This document shows, piece by piece, positions 28,711 through 37,905 of a stretch of 64,000 nt of DNA. The notes beneath the pieces were generated by a model. The model was given only the letters and a program-made list of their open reading frames with translations. It ran no database searches and was not told where the DNA came from. The DNA lies in NCBI RefSeq assembly GCF_001455965.1, contig NZ_LKKO01000036.1, positions 1-64,000 of the forward strand, read 5' to 3'. The first letter of the stretch is position 1; each line of letters opens with the position of its first letter. The translations under genes were made by a program, and so were the position numbers. Source of the stretch: Methylobacterium sp. GXS13 (lineage in GTDB: Bacteria; Pseudomonadota; Alphaproteobacteria; Rhizobiales; Beijerinckiaceae).

Positions 28711-29802
28711 TCAGGGGCTGAAGATCAGCACCAGGTAGACGAAGAACACCACGAGGTGCACCGCCCCCTCCAGCACCGTCGTGCGCAGGCCGGAGAAGGT
28801 CTGCATGCTCAGGATCAGCGTCACCGCCAGCAGCGTCATCTCGGTGGGCTTGAGGCCGAGCACGACGGTCTGGCCGGTGAGCAGGCCGATGGTCAGGATC
28901 GCCGGGACGGTGAGGCCCACCGTCGAGGTGGCCGCACCCAGGCACAGGTTGATCGCCCGCTGCAGCTCGTTGCGGGCGATGGCCTTCAGCGCCGAGATCG
29001 CCTCCGGGGTGAACACGATGGCGGCGATCAGCACGCCGCCCAGCGCCGAGGGCGCGCCGAGCGCCGCGATGCCGTGATCGAGGATCGCCGCCAGGCTTTT
29101 GGCCAGCAGCACGATCGGCACGACGTTGGCGAGCAGCAGAAAGACATGCTTGGCGATGGCGCCGCCCGAGGTCGAGCCCGCGTCGGATCCACTGACCGTC
29201 TGCTCCTGCGCGTCCTTGAAGAAGTCGCTGTGGCGGCTGGTCTGGATCAGCAGGAACACGCCGTAGAGCGCCAGGGTGAAGACCGAGAAGGCCACCGCCT
29301 GAAGGGTGGTCAGCGTGCCGTCGGCGGTGGAGCTGGTGAAGTTCGGGATGATCAGCGCGATCGTGGTCAGCGGGATGATCACCGACAGGAAGGCCGAGGC
29401 CCCCTGCAGGTTGTAGCTCTGCTGGTGGTGGCGCAGGCCGCCGACCAGGAGCCCGAGGCCGACGACGCCGTTCAGCACGATCATCAGCACGGCGAACATC
29501 GTGTCGCGGCCGAGCGTCGGCGCCTCCTTGGCCGAGAGCATCACGGCGGAGATCAGCGCCACCTCGATGATCACGATGGCGAGCGTCAGCACCAGGGTGC
29601 CGAGCGGCTCGCCGAGCCGGTGCGCCAGGTCCTCCGCCTCGTGGACAACCCCGAAGGCCGACCAGACGATCACCGCCAGCAGCCACGCGAACAGGCCGCC
29701 CGCGAACCACGGCTGCGCCAGGTCGCCCAGCCAGGTCTTTCCGAACCATGCGAAGGCGAGCACCGTCGCCCACGCCACCGCCAGCCGCAGGGCTCCCGTC
29801 AT
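28711..29802 (-). CDS. chaA: Calcium:proton antiporter (ChaA/CaCA family)
   Basis: About 363 residues with eleven or so helices and the two inverted alpha repeats of CaCA exchangers: EPLGTLVLTLAIVIIEVALI in the first half and FTPEAISALKAIARNELQRAINLCLGAATSTVGLTVPA in the second, each with the conserved transport glutamate. The length matches E. coli ChaA (366). An acidic linker with two serine/glycine runs separates the repeats. I chose the ATG at 29802, with GGAGA upstream, over one 15 codons earlier. Confidence 0.88.
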   Translation of the reverse strand: MTGALRLAVAWATVLAFAWFGKTWLGDLAQPWFAGGLFAWLLAVIVWSAFGVVHEAEDLAHRLGEPLGTLVLTLAIVIIEVALISAVMLSAKEAPTLGRDTMFAVLMIVLNGVVGLGLLVGGLRHHQQSYNLQGASAFLSVIIPLTTIALIIPNFTSSTADGTLTTLQAVAFSVFTLALYGVFLLIQTSRHSDFFKDAQEQTVSGSDAGSTSGGAIAKHVFLLLANVVPIVLLAKSLAAILDHGIAALGAPSALGGVLIAAIVFTPEAISALKAIARNELQRAINLCLGAATSTVGLTVPAILTIGLLTGQTVVLGLKPTEMTLLAVTLILSMQTFSGLRTTVLEGAVHLVVFFVYLVLIFSP

Positions 29803-29915
29803 GGTCTTGGTCGTCTCCGGTCGGATCGTTTTGGTGGTGCAGCGCAAGATGTTAGACTACCTCATAGGCGATTCCTGGGACGTGACCAGCGGTGGCGTCG
29901 AGATAGGGGAATGTG

Positions 29916-30173
29916 ATGCGCATGTCGGTGTCCGATGCCAACGCGCAGCTCACGGAACTCGTCCGCCGCGCCGAGGCCGGCGACGAGGTGATCCTGACCC
30001 GGTATGGCCGGCCGGTCGTCCGCTTGGTGGCCATGGCGTCGAAGCCGGATCGGACCGCGCGCCGGGCGCTCATCGAGGCGATTCAGGTTGACGCCGCCGC
30101 CAAGCTCACTCCCGGCCCGCGCGCAGCCCACAGCCAGGATTTCCTCTACGACGCGGACGGCTTGCCCGGATGA
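29916..30173 (+). CDS. Phd/YefM-type antitoxin
   Basis: An 85-residue protein opening with SVSDANAQLTELVRRAEAGDEVILTRYGRPVVRLV, the strand-helix DNA-binding and dimer motif of Phd/YefM antitoxins. A variable toxin-binding tail ends in DFLYDADGLPG. The ATG at 29916 follows AGGGGA by 5 bp. Its stop overlaps the toxin start (ATGA). Divergent from chaA; the 113-bp gap should hold the autoregulated promoter. Confidence 0.88.
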   Translation: MRMSVSDANAQLTELVRRAEAGDEVILTRYGRPVVRLVAMASKPDRTARRALIEAIQVDAAAKLTPGPRAAHSQDFLYDADGLPG

Positions 30174-30553
30174 TCGCGATCGACACCTCCGCTCTTATGG
30201 CGATCCTCCAGAACGAGCCGGAGGCGGCGCGTTGCATCGCCGTCATCGAGCGCGAGGACAGGCTCGTGATGTCGGCGGCGACGGTCGCCGAAGCGTTGAT
30301 CGTGTCCGAGCGCCGGAACGTCGGCGACGAGATGGGCCGCCTGATCGACGGGCTCGCCATCGAGATCGTTTCGGTCACCGTAGCCTCGGCCGGACGCCTC
30401 GCGGCGTGCTATCGGTGCTGGGGCAAGGGCCTGCATCCAGCCGGTCTGAACTTCGGAAATTGCTTCGCCTACGATGTCGCCAAGGAGCACGGCTGCCCGC
30501 TGCTCTATGTCGGCGAAGATTTCAGCCGGACCGACCTAGCCGCACCGGTCTGA
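30170..30553 (+). CDS. vapC: PIN-domain toxin, VapC family
   Basis: A 127-residue PIN nuclease: IAIDTSALMAILQNEPEA with the first catalytic Asp, a Glu in AATVAEALIVSERRN, and the C-terminal acidic cluster in NFGNCFAYDVAKEHGCPLLYVGEDF. The usual pattern in this branch is NxGDCxAYxLA; here Asn replaces the first Asp (GNCFAYD), which may weaken metal binding. VapC toxins cut tRNA or rRNA. Coupled to the antitoxin by a 4-bp overlap. Confidence 0.9.
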   Translation: MIAIDTSALMAILQNEPEAARCIAVIEREDRLVMSAATVAEALIVSERRNVGDEMGRLIDGLAIEIVSVTVASAGRLAACYRCWGKGLHPAGLNFGNCFAYDVAKEHGCPLLYVGEDFSRTDLAAPV

Positions 30554-30636
30554 TGACGCGCAACCGGCCCATGCCGTGGCGGGAGTGGTCAGAAGGCCCG
30601 GTTGGCGCTACCATCTAGGGACCCGAATAAAGTCCG

Positions 30637-32490
30637 GTGCCTGATTCCTCCGCCGCGCGATGGCGCGCTGCCGGCCGCGGCGCGGCCGTTGAGAGTTTCC
30701 GTAACTTGCCCTTCCCGACCCTGCCCGCCCCCCTCGCGCGGGCCCTGTCCGAGCGCGGCTACGCCGATCCCACCCCGGTCCAGGCCGCGGTGCTGGAGGC
30801 GGCCGCCGGCGCCCGCGATCTTCTTGTCTCTGCCCAGACCGGCTCCGGCAAGACCGTGGCCTACGGTCTCGCCATGGCCGACATGTTCTTCGGCAAGGGT
30901 GCCGATGACGGCGCAGGCGAGGGCGAGACGCTTCCGCCGCCCGGTGCGCCGCTCGCCCTGGTGATCGCTCCGACCCGGGAGCTGGCGCTCCAGGTCCAGC
31001 GCGAACTGTTGTGGCTCTACGCCCCGGCCGGCGGGCGCGTCACCGCCTGCGTTGGCGGCATGGATCCCCGCCGCGAGGCCCGGATGCTGGCTGACGGCAC
31101 CCATATCGTGGTCGGCACCCCGGGCCGCCTGCGCGATCATCTGGAGCGCCGCAACCTCGACCCGACGGCCCTGCGCGCCGTCGTGCTCGACGAGGCCGAC
31201 GAGATGCTCGATCTCGGCTTCCGCGAGGATATCGAGTTCATTCTCTCGGGGACGCCCCCAGAGCGGGCGACCTACCTGTTCTCCGCGACCCTGCCGAAGG
31301 CGATCGAGTCGCTGGCCGAGCGCTACCAGCGCAACGCCCTGCGGCTGGCGATCAAGGGCGAGAGCAAGGGCCACGCCGACATCGCCTACCGGGCAGTGCG
31401 GATCATGCCCCGGGAGACCGAGCACGTGGTGCTCAACCTCCTGCGCGAGGCGGATGCGCCGACCGCGATCGTGTTCTGCAACACCCGCAACGCGGTCCGC
31501 CATCTCCAGGCGAGCCTCACCGAGCGCGGCTTCTCGGTGGTCGCCCTCTCGGGCGAACTCGGCCAGGGCGAGCGCAATGCCGCCCTCCAGGCTCTGCGTG
31601 ACGGCCGGGCTCGGGTCTGCGTCGCCACGGACGTCGCCGCCCGCGGCATCGACCTGCCCGGCTTGAGCCTGGTCATCCACGCCGACCTGCCGCACGACGC
31701 CGAGGTGCTCCAGCACCGCAGCGGGCGCACCGGCCGCGCCGGCCGCAAGGGCACCTCGGTGCTCCTGATCCCGAATTCCCGGCGCCGCCGCGCCGAGCAG
31801 ATGTTCGCCATCGCCAAGGTCAGCCCGGACTGGTCCGGCCCGCCCTCGGCTGACGACATCCGGAAGCTCGACGGTGAGCGCATGCTCTCCGACCCGCTCT
31901 TCTCCGAGCCCCCGGCCGAGGAGGATGTCGCGCTCGCCGGCGCCCTGCTCGCTGGCAAGACGCCGGAGGAGCTCGCCGCCCTGCTGGCCCGGGTCTACCG
32001 CACCCGCCTGCCGGCGCCCGAAGAGGTCAGCGATCCCGGCGAGGGCCGTGCGCCCCGCGGCACCAGCGAGCGGCCGCCCTACGATCCGATGAATCCCGAG
32101 CAGATCGCCGCCCTCGGGCCGGCGGTGTGGTTCCGGCTCAATCTCGGCCGGCGCGACAACGCCGATCCGCGCCGCCTGCTGCCGATGCTCACGCGCCGGG
32201 GCGGCATCGGCCGCCAGGAGATCGGGGCGATCCGGATCTTCGACCGGGAAACCAAGTTCGAGATCCGCGGCAACGCGGCGGCGCGCTTCGCCGAGTCCTT
32301 TGCCCGCAACGGCTCACCGGAGATCCAGGTCGAGGCGATTGCCGGGGATGCGGGGCCGGCCGAGCGCAAGAGTGGGCCGGGCGGCCCGAAGGGGTTCGCC
32401 AGCCCGCGGGCCGGCAAGCATCAGCGCCATGCAGAACGGTCCGGACCCCGGCCCGATGCCAAGCCCGGCCGGAACACCGGCCGCAGCTGA
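30637..32490 (+). CDS. DEAD-box RNA helicase with DbpA-like RNA-binding domain
   Basis: A 617-residue helicase: Q-motif PTPVQAAVLEA, motif I AQTGSGKT, Ia PTRELALQV, II DEAD in VVLDEADEMLDLG, III FSATLP, V ATDVAARGIDLPG and VI HRSGRTGRAGRKG. After a linker of about 100 residues, a domain like the DbpA RNA-binding fold follows (AVWFRLNLGRRDNADPRRLLPMLTRRGGI through FEIRGNAAARFAE) and a basic disordered tail. This is the DbpA/CsdA group that remodels rRNA or mRNA, often induced by cold. The GTG at 30637 is the first start; later TTG starts cannot be excluded. A hairpin follows the gene. Confidence 0.92.
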   Translation: MPDSSAARWRAAGRGAAVESFRNLPFPTLPAPLARALSERGYADPTPVQAAVLEAAAGARDLLVSAQTGSGKTVAYGLAMADMFFGKGADDGAGEGETLPPPGAPLALVIAPTRELALQVQRELLWLYAPAGGRVTACVGGMDPRREARMLADGTHIVVGTPGRLRDHLERRNLDPTALRAVVLDEADEMLDLGFREDIEFILSGTPPERATYLFSATLPKAIESLAERYQRNALRLAIKGESKGHADIAYRAVRIMPRETEHVVLNLLREADAPTAIVFCNTRNAVRHLQASLTERGFSVVALSGELGQGERNAALQALRDGRARVCVATDVAARGIDLPGLSLVIHADLPHDAEVLQHRSGRTGRAGRKGTSVLLIPNSRRRRAEQMFAIAKVSPDWSGPPSADDIRKLDGERMLSDPLFSEPPAEEDVALAGALLAGKTPEELAALLARVYRTRLPAPEEVSDPGEGRAPRGTSERPPYDPMNPEQIAALGPAVWFRLNLGRRDNADPRRLLPMLTRRGGIGRQEIGAIRIFDRETKFEIRGNAAARFAESFARNGSPEIQVEAIAGDAGPAERKSGPGGPKGFASPRAGKHQRHAERSGPRPDAKPGRNTGRS

Positions 32491-32506
32491 TCGTCTGGAA
32501 TCGTCT

Positions 32507-32531
32507 CCGGGGATATCCGTGACATCCCCGG
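32507..32531. terminator. Hairpin between convergent genes
   Basis: CCGGGGAT and ATCCCCGG form a perfect 8-bp stem around a 9-nt loop, 16 bp after the helicase stop and 10 bp beyond the stop of the convergent gene. There is no T tract on either strand, so it could act bidirectionally and perhaps Rho-assisted. Confidence 0.55.
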
Positions 32532-32541
32532 GGTGATCATC

Positions 32542-33402
32542 TCAGAAGACGTTTTTGACGGCGTCACCCAATGCGTCGACGCTTTCCTTCAGCTTCCGTC
32601 CGGCGGGCGCCAGGGACGGCAGCTTGATGCCGAGCACCTCTGTCTCCTCGTCGGCCGGCTCCGCCTGCGCGACGGTCGCGGCGGCAGCGCCGGGATTGGC
32701 GGCCTCCGCGGTCTTCTTCGCCAGGGTCGGCTTGTTCGCGGCCACCGCCTTGTGGGCGGTCTTCTCGGACGACGCGGCTGGCGTCGGCGCGAGCGGCTTG
32801 GCGGCAGGGGCCGCGGCGGGAGCGGCCACGTCGCGAGCCCGAACCGTTTCGGAGGCGCGCGGCGGCTGCAGCGTCGCGGTCCGGGTCGGCGGCAGCGGGA
32901 CGACCACCTGACGGGTGGCGATCGGCGTCACCGGGGTCGGCGTGGGGATCCGCTTGGTCGGGGCCTCGGGCACGGCCACGCTCTTGGCGGGAGCCGGCGG
33001 GGCGACGGGCGCAGCCTTCGCGGGGGCCGGGACGACCGGGCTCGCCGGCGCGGGGGAAACTGCGGGCGCCAGAGCGTCCGGCAGCACCGCCACGCGCAGG
33101 GCCGGCTTCTCCGGCTCCGTGGGCTTCGCCGCCACGGGAGCCGCCGGGACGATCCCGGCGACGGCCGGCAGACCATCCTTCAGTTCAGGCCAATCCGCGG
33201 CCCGGCTCATCGGCGCGCGCTTGATCGGCGCGGGGGCCGCGAGCCCGGCCATCAGGGTCGAAGCGGCGACGCCGAAGCCCGCGACGGCGCTGGCACCGAC
33301 CAATCCGATCAGGACGAGCCGCAGATTGGGTTTGCGTCCGGGACGGGCCTCCGGCGACCGATGCGGTCTTGTATCGGACGGGTCCAGGGCGAGATCGATC
33401 AT
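32542..33402 (-). CDS. Proline/alanine-rich membrane-anchored protein of unknown function
   Basis: A 286-residue protein: about 27 polar N-terminal residues, one transmembrane helix (LVLIGLVGASAVAGFGVAAS) and a long low-complexity Ala/Pro/Lys/Val-rich region. It ends with a short ordered stretch, EVLGIKLPSLAPAGRKLKESVDALGDAVKNVF, that looks like an amphipathic helix. The topology suggests a periplasmic extension from the inner membrane, as in TonB-like or peptidoglycan-spanning proteins, but no domain is recognised. The ATG at 33402 is favoured over upstream starts in the non-coding divergent region. Confidence 0.65.
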   Translation of the reverse strand: MIDLALDPSDTRPHRSPEARPGRKPNLRLVLIGLVGASAVAGFGVAASTLMAGLAAPAPIKRAPMSRAADWPELKDGLPAVAGIVPAAPVAAKPTEPEKPALRVAVLPDALAPAVSPAPASPVVPAPAKAAPVAPPAPAKSVAVPEAPTKRIPTPTPVTPIATRQVVVPLPPTRTATLQPPRASETVRARDVAAPAAAPAAKPLAPTPAASSEKTAHKAVAANKPTLAKKTAEAANPGAAAATVAQAEPADEETEVLGIKLPSLAPAGRKLKESVDALGDAVKNVF

Positions 33403-33631
33403 GGTCCGGGGTCTCTGACACGATGCACGACGCGCGCGACCGGGCCCCCACGACCGGCCACCGCTCTCCACCAATTCGGAGATGGGTCGACTCTGCCGTC
33501 GATAGAGAAACCGCAATACGGCGCAAAGATGTCGTGCCGAATTGGGTGCCCGGCCAGTCGAGGCTCGGCTATCCACAAGATAAGCCCAAGCCGCTTAAGA
33601 ATCCGTAGTCGCTTTCAGCCCGGCGGGCCGG

Positions 33632-35137
33632 ATGAACCGCTTCTCCGCACAGGGCCGAGGCATGGACTTCGGCGATAGGCCCGCTATGCGTCGGATCGTG
33701 GATACGACACCGACCCTGCTTCCGCATTCAGAGGCCCCGACCGATCGTCGTCGGGCCGGCTTCCGGCCCTGGGCCGACTGGTCGACCCGGGCGCGTCTCG
33801 TCGCCGTGGTGCTGTTCATCGACGCTTTGGCGGCGCTGGTCTCCTGCGGGGTGATCGTGCTGAACGCCCGCAACGCGGTGCGGGTCGAGACCCGTGCCTC
33901 CCTCGCCACCGTCGAGTCTCTGGTCGCCGACACGATCCGCCTGTCGGACACCGCCTCGCCCGACACGCTGCTCCAGACCCTGGACCTGCGCTTCAAGACC
34001 CTACGCCACGTCCGGGTCGCGGTCCTCGAGGCTGACGGCGATCAGGTCGGCAAGCCGATGCCGCGGCATCGGTCCGAGCGCGAGGCGCCGCGCTGGTTCG
34101 CGGACCTGATCATGCCGCCGATCGAGCGCCATACCCTGCCGATCGTTGTCAACGGCCAGACGCTGGGCACCGCCCAGATCACCACGCAGCCGATGGACGA
34201 GATCGACGAGATCTGGGGCTATGCCCGGGCCCTCTCGATGACAACGCTGGCGATCAACGCCGCGATGCTGATCGCGCTCTATCTCGCCCTCGGGCGCATC
34301 CTGGCGCCGCTGCAGCGGCTGGGCGACGGCCTGACCCAATTGGAGCACCACGACTATACGGCGCGGCTGGAGCCTCCCGGTGCCCGCGAGCTGGCGGTGA
34401 TCGCCGCGCGCTTCAACAAGGTCGCCGCGGCGCTGAGCGAGGTGCGCGACGCCAATGGCCGGCTCAACCGCCAGCTGCTCACCGCACAGGACGACGAGCG
34501 GCGGCGCACCGCCCTGGAGCTGCACGACGAGTTCGGCCCCTGCCTGTTCGCCCTGGAGGCCAACGCCGCGTCGATTGCCCGGATTGCCTCTGGCGGGGCC
34601 GAGCCCAACCGCGACAAGCTCGCCGCCCGCGCCGCCGAGATCAGCGCCATCGTCGGGCAGGTCCAGACCGTCAACCGGGAGCTGCTGAACCGCCTGCGCC
34701 CGCATGGGCTCGGGCAGGCACCGCTGGCCACCTGCCTCGACCTTCTGCTGCGGGGCTTCGGCCAGCGGCATCCCGGCACCGCCTTCGTCGGTCGGTTCGA
34801 CGGCCTCGCCCGCGGCTACGGCGACCTCGTGGACCTCACGGTGTTCCGCTGCGTGCAGGAGAGCGCGACCAATGCCGTGCGCCACGGCAGCGCCACCCGG
34901 GTCGAGGCCGAGGCGGCCGAAGCCGACGGTCGCCTGCGCGTTACGATCCGCGACGACGGCACCGGGATTCCGCGCGAACACCGGACTGGCCTCGGTCTGT
35001 CGGGGATGCGTGAGCGTGTCGAGGCGCTGGATGGTACCTTCGCCCTTGACAATGCCGGCCCCGGAGCAATCGTCCAGATCACGATCCCCGTTCCGCCGGA
35101 ACGGGTCGACGAGAACAACAACGCGCCGAGCGCATGA
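33632..35137 (+). CDS. NarX-type membrane sensor histidine kinase
   Basis: About 501 residues. A transmembrane helix lies near 54-77, a periplasmic domain of about 120 residues follows, a second helix is near 203-224, then HAMP and a HisKA_3 domain with phospho-histidine in DDERRRTALELHDEFGPCLFAL. The ATPase has ESATNAVRHGSATRV and DDGTGIP with GLGLSGMRERV. This is the NarX/DegS/UhpB class that pairs with LuxR-type regulators, here the next gene (4-bp overlap). Several ATG starts exist (33632, 33662, 33686) and the choice is uncertain. Signal unknown. Confidence 0.9.
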   Translation: MNRFSAQGRGMDFGDRPAMRRIVDTTPTLLPHSEAPTDRRRAGFRPWADWSTRARLVAVVLFIDALAALVSCGVIVLNARNAVRVETRASLATVESLVADTIRLSDTASPDTLLQTLDLRFKTLRHVRVAVLEADGDQVGKPMPRHRSEREAPRWFADLIMPPIERHTLPIVVNGQTLGTAQITTQPMDEIDEIWGYARALSMTTLAINAAMLIALYLALGRILAPLQRLGDGLTQLEHHDYTARLEPPGARELAVIAARFNKVAAALSEVRDANGRLNRQLLTAQDDERRRTALELHDEFGPCLFALEANAASIARIASGGAEPNRDKLAARAAEISAIVGQVQTVNRELLNRLRPHGLGQAPLATCLDLLLRGFGQRHPGTAFVGRFDGLARGYGDLVDLTVFRCVQESATNAVRHGSATRVEAEAAEADGRLRVTIRDDGTGIPREHRTGLGLSGMRERVEALDGTFALDNAGPGAIVQITIPVPPERVDENNNAPSA

Positions 35138-35808
35138 ACGCCATCGCCTCCCAGATCGACGCCGCCGCCACACGCTTGCCGGTCCTCGTGATCGACGATC
35201 ACCCGATCGTCCTGCAGGGCTGTCGACGGGTCCTCGAGGATTCCGGGGTTGAGACCATCGCGGAGGCGACCACCGTCGTCGGCGGTTACCGGATCTTCCA
35301 CCGGTTGCGGCCACCGGTGGTGATCTGCGACCTGACCTTCCAGGGCAGCGGCATGGCCGGGCTCGGCCTGATCCGCCGCATCCGCGCGGTGGCGCCGGAG
35401 ACGCGCATCCTGGTCTTCAGCATGCACAACGATCCGGTCATCGTCGCGCGGGCGCTGGAGGCAGGTGCGCTCGGCTACGTGCTGAAGGATCACGCCTCGG
35501 CCGAGCTGTTCGAGGCGTTCGGCAAGGTCCGGGTCGGCGAGGTCTATCTCGACCGCCGGCTCGCCACCGAGGTGGCGATGCTGCGCGCCGATGCCCGCCG
35601 CACCCCGGAATCCCAGCTCACCCCCCGCGAGCAGCAGATCCTGGCGCGGCTCGCGCAGGGCCGTTCCTACGGGGCCATCGCGGCCGACCTGTCGGTGAGC
35701 TACAAGACCGTCACCAATGCCTGCTCGCAGATGCGCCAGAAGCTCGGTGTGCGGACGCTCGCCGAGCTGATCCACGTGGCCGTCACGCACGCCCAGCGGC
35801 AGGGTTAG
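35134..35808 (+). CDS. NarL/FixJ-type response regulator with LuxR helix-turn-helix
   Basis: A 224-residue regulator: receiver with acidic IDDHP near 20-24, phospho-acceptor D66 in VVICDLTFQGSG and Lys in GYVLKDHAS. The LuxR HTH follows at about 158-215 (LTPREQQILARLAQGRSYGAIAADLSVSYKTVTNACSQMRQKLG). Overlaps the kinase stop by 4 bp, so they are partners. The adjacent TenA gene follows after 25 bp and could be a target or simply in the same transcript. Confidence 0.92.
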   Translation: MNAIASQIDAAATRLPVLVIDDHPIVLQGCRRVLEDSGVETIAEATTVVGGYRIFHRLRPPVVICDLTFQGSGMAGLGLIRRIRAVAPETRILVFSMHNDPVIVARALEAGALGYVLKDHASAELFEAFGKVRVGEVYLDRRLATEVAMLRADARRTPESQLTPREQQILARLAQGRSYGAIAADLSVSYKTVTNACSQMRQKLGVRTLAELIHVAVTHAQRQG

Positions 35809-35833
35809 CGCGCACGACCGGCAGGAGGTGCCT

Positions 35834-36520
35834 TTGACCGACGGTGACCGGAGCCCGCATTCCTTCTCCCGGGAGGCCTGGGCGCGCAACGCGGGCGCCT
35901 ACGAGACCATCCGGACGATGGCGTTCAACGCGGAGCTCGCCGCCGGCACGCTGCCGCAGGACACGTTCCGCCACTACATTGTCCAGGACGCCCATTACCT
36001 GATCGGCTTCGGCCGGGCGCTGAGCCTCGCCGCCGCGAAGGCGCCGGACCCGGACGGGATCGTCCAGTTCTCCCGTGCCGCCCAGGATGCCATCGTGGTC
36101 GAGCGCGCGCTCCATGGCGGCTTCTTCCGCGATTACGGGATCAGCCCGGAGAGCTTCGCCGCGACCGCGCTGACGCCGGCCTGCCATCACTACGTCTCCT
36201 ACCTGCTCGCCACGGCCTATGCGGAACCGTTCGAGGTGCTGTGCGCGGCCCTGCTGCCGTGCTTCTGGATCTACAAGGCGGTCGGCGACGACATCTTCGC
36301 CCGCGCGGCCCCGGACAACCGGTACCAGGCCTGGATCGACACCTATGCGGGCGCGGAGTTCGCCGAGGCCGTGGCGGGCATGATCGCCGCCACCGACCGC
36401 GCGGCGGAGCAGGCCTCGCCGGCCCTCCAGGCGCGCATGCACGACGCCTTCACGCAGGCGACGCGGCTCGAATGGCTGTTCTGGGACAGCGCCTACCGGG
36501 GCGCGGCGTGGCCGCTGTGA
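35834..36520 (+). CDS. tenA: TenA/thiaminase II-family protein
   Basis: A 228-residue all-helical protein matching TenA: FRHYIVQDAHYLIGFGRAL, an LLPCFWIYKAVGDD segment with the active-site cysteine, YQAWIDTYAGAEFAEAV and the C-terminal catalytic Glu in RLEWLFWDSAYR. TenA hydrolyses degraded thiamin to recover the hydroxymethylpyrimidine moiety. A TTG at 35834 is favoured because AGGAGGTG sits just upstream; the GTG at 35828 lies inside that Shine-Dalgarno sequence. No thiamin biosynthesis gene or TPP riboswitch is seen nearby. Confidence 0.88.
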   Translation: MTDGDRSPHSFSREAWARNAGAYETIRTMAFNAELAAGTLPQDTFRHYIVQDAHYLIGFGRALSLAAAKAPDPDGIVQFSRAAQDAIVVERALHGGFFRDYGISPESFAATALTPACHHYVSYLLATAYAEPFEVLCAALLPCFWIYKAVGDDIFARAAPDNRYQAWIDTYAGAEFAEAVAGMIAATDRAAEQASPALQARMHDAFTQATRLEWLFWDSAYRGAAWPL

Positions 36521-36536
36521 CGCGCCCGGCCCGGGC

Positions 36537-37319
36537 GTGACGCCGCCGGACCTCAGCCGCCGGGCCATGATCGCGGCCGCCGCGGCTGCCGCCGCGTTCG
36601 GGGCGGCCCGGTCCGAAGCCGCCGACGCCCCGGGCTCGGTCCCGCAGGACCGCCCGACCCGGATCGCCATGATCCTCTATCCGGGCATGACCGCCCTTGA
36701 TCTGGTAGGCCCGCAGGCGCTGCTGGCCGGCTTGGCCCCCGGCAGCCTGTACCTCGTCGCGCGATCCGCAGGGACCGTCGCCAGCGATACGGGCCTCAGC
36801 CTCGTGGCGACCCATGCCTTCGAGGCCTGCCCGCCCGAGCTCGACGTCCTGTTCGTCCCCGGCGGCGACGGCACGCCCGACCAGATGCGCGACGCTGCGC
36901 TGCTGGCCTTCCTGCGCGCGCACGCTGCTCGCGCCGCCTGGGTGACGAGCGTCTGCACCGGCTCGCTGATCCTCGGGGCGGCCGGCCTGCTCAAGGGCTA
37001 CCGCGCGACCTCGCATTGGTGCGTGCGCGACGCCGTGCTGCCGCTGCTCGGCGCCGTGCCGGTGGCCGAGCGCGTGGTGTTCGACCGCAACCGCGTCACC
37101 GCCGCCGGCATCTCGGCCGGGCTCGATCTCGCCCTGGCGCTCGCCGCCCGCCTGCGCGGGCCCGACTATGCGCGCACGGCGCAGCTCGTCGCCGAATACG
37201 CCCCGGAGCCGCCCTTCCAGGCCGGAACGCCGGCACAGGCCGGCCCGGCGATCACCCGCGCGGCGGACGCGATCCTCGCGCCGCTGGTCGCGGGGGCGAC
37301 CGAGGCCGCCCGCACCTGA
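36537..37319 (+). CDS. DJ-1/PfpI-family protein with Tat-like signal
   Basis: About 260 residues. The N-terminus (MTPPDLSRRAMIAAAAAAAAFGAARSEA) has a twin arginine before an alanine-rich core, so export is likely. The body is a DJ-1/PfpI glutamine-amidotransferase-like fold: IAMILYPGMTALDLVGP, DVLFVPGGDGT and the nucleophile cysteine in WVTSVCTGSLILGAAGLLKG, then ATSHWCVRDAV as in the isonitrile-hydratase/GATase1 subgroup. A GTG start at 36537 is needed to keep the twin arginine. Periplasmic location is unusual for the family. Substrate unknown. Confidence 0.8.
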   Translation: MTPPDLSRRAMIAAAAAAAAFGAARSEAADAPGSVPQDRPTRIAMILYPGMTALDLVGPQALLAGLAPGSLYLVARSAGTVASDTGLSLVATHAFEACPPELDVLFVPGGDGTPDQMRDAALLAFLRAHAARAAWVTSVCTGSLILGAAGLLKGYRATSHWCVRDAVLPLLGAVPVAERVVFDRNRVTAAGISAGLDLALALAARLRGPDYARTAQLVAEYAPEPPFQAGTPAQAGPAITRAADAILAPLVAGATEAART

Positions 37320-37427
37320 GCCGTCGAAAGCGATGCAGCCGCGCCACGCTGCCCGCCGACGTGCTGTGATGTCCTTGACGGCGCGCCGCATGGACCGAAC
37401 TGTGCGTCAGGAACCCCCGGAGCCGAC

Positions 37428-37889
37428 ATGTCCCTGATCGCACGCCTGCGCGCCTACGCGACCGAGGCTCTCGGGGTCGGCGCCTCCGAGCCGGTGGACG
37501 ACACGCATCTCGCGGCCACCGCGCTGCTTGTGCACGTCGCCCGGGTCGACGGGATCCTGGCGCCCGCCGAGAGCGAGCGCCTGTCCCGGATCGTGCAGGG
37601 CCGCTACGCCCAGGGGCCGGACGCCGCGCGGGCGCTGATCGAGCGCGCCGCCGCCAGGGATGCCGAGACCCGCGACGTGGCGAGCCTCGTCGAGATGATC
37701 CCGCACGAGGCCAACGAGGCCGAGCGCCAGGAGTTGCTGACCATGGCCTGGTCGGTGGCCGCCGCGGACGGGACCGTCGACGAGTTCGAGGAGGCACTGG
37801 TCGAGCGCCTCGGCCGGATGCTCGGCTTCGACGAGGCGGCGGTCACTGCGGCCCGGCGGACCGGGCAGCAGGGCGTCGGCGTCGTCTGA
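37428..37889 (+). CDS. TerB-family protein
   Basis: A 153-residue acidic helical protein of the TerB/DjlA-like fold: HLAATALLVHVARVDGILAPAESERLSRIVQ in the first half and LLTMAWSVAAADGTVDEFEEALVERLGRMLGF in the second. Both carry the VAR-DG and AAADG-xxxxEE acidic motifs linked to metal binding in tellurite-resistance TerB. No terC, terD or terZ genes are close. GGAG precedes the ATG. Confidence 0.85.
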   Translation: MSLIARLRAYATEALGVGASEPVDDTHLAATALLVHVARVDGILAPAESERLSRIVQGRYAQGPDAARALIERAAARDAETRDVASLVEMIPHEANEAERQELLTMAWSVAAADGTVDEFEEALVERLGRMLGFDEAAVTAARRTGQQGVGVV

Positions 37890-37905
37890 CCGCACGGCCC
37901 GGACG

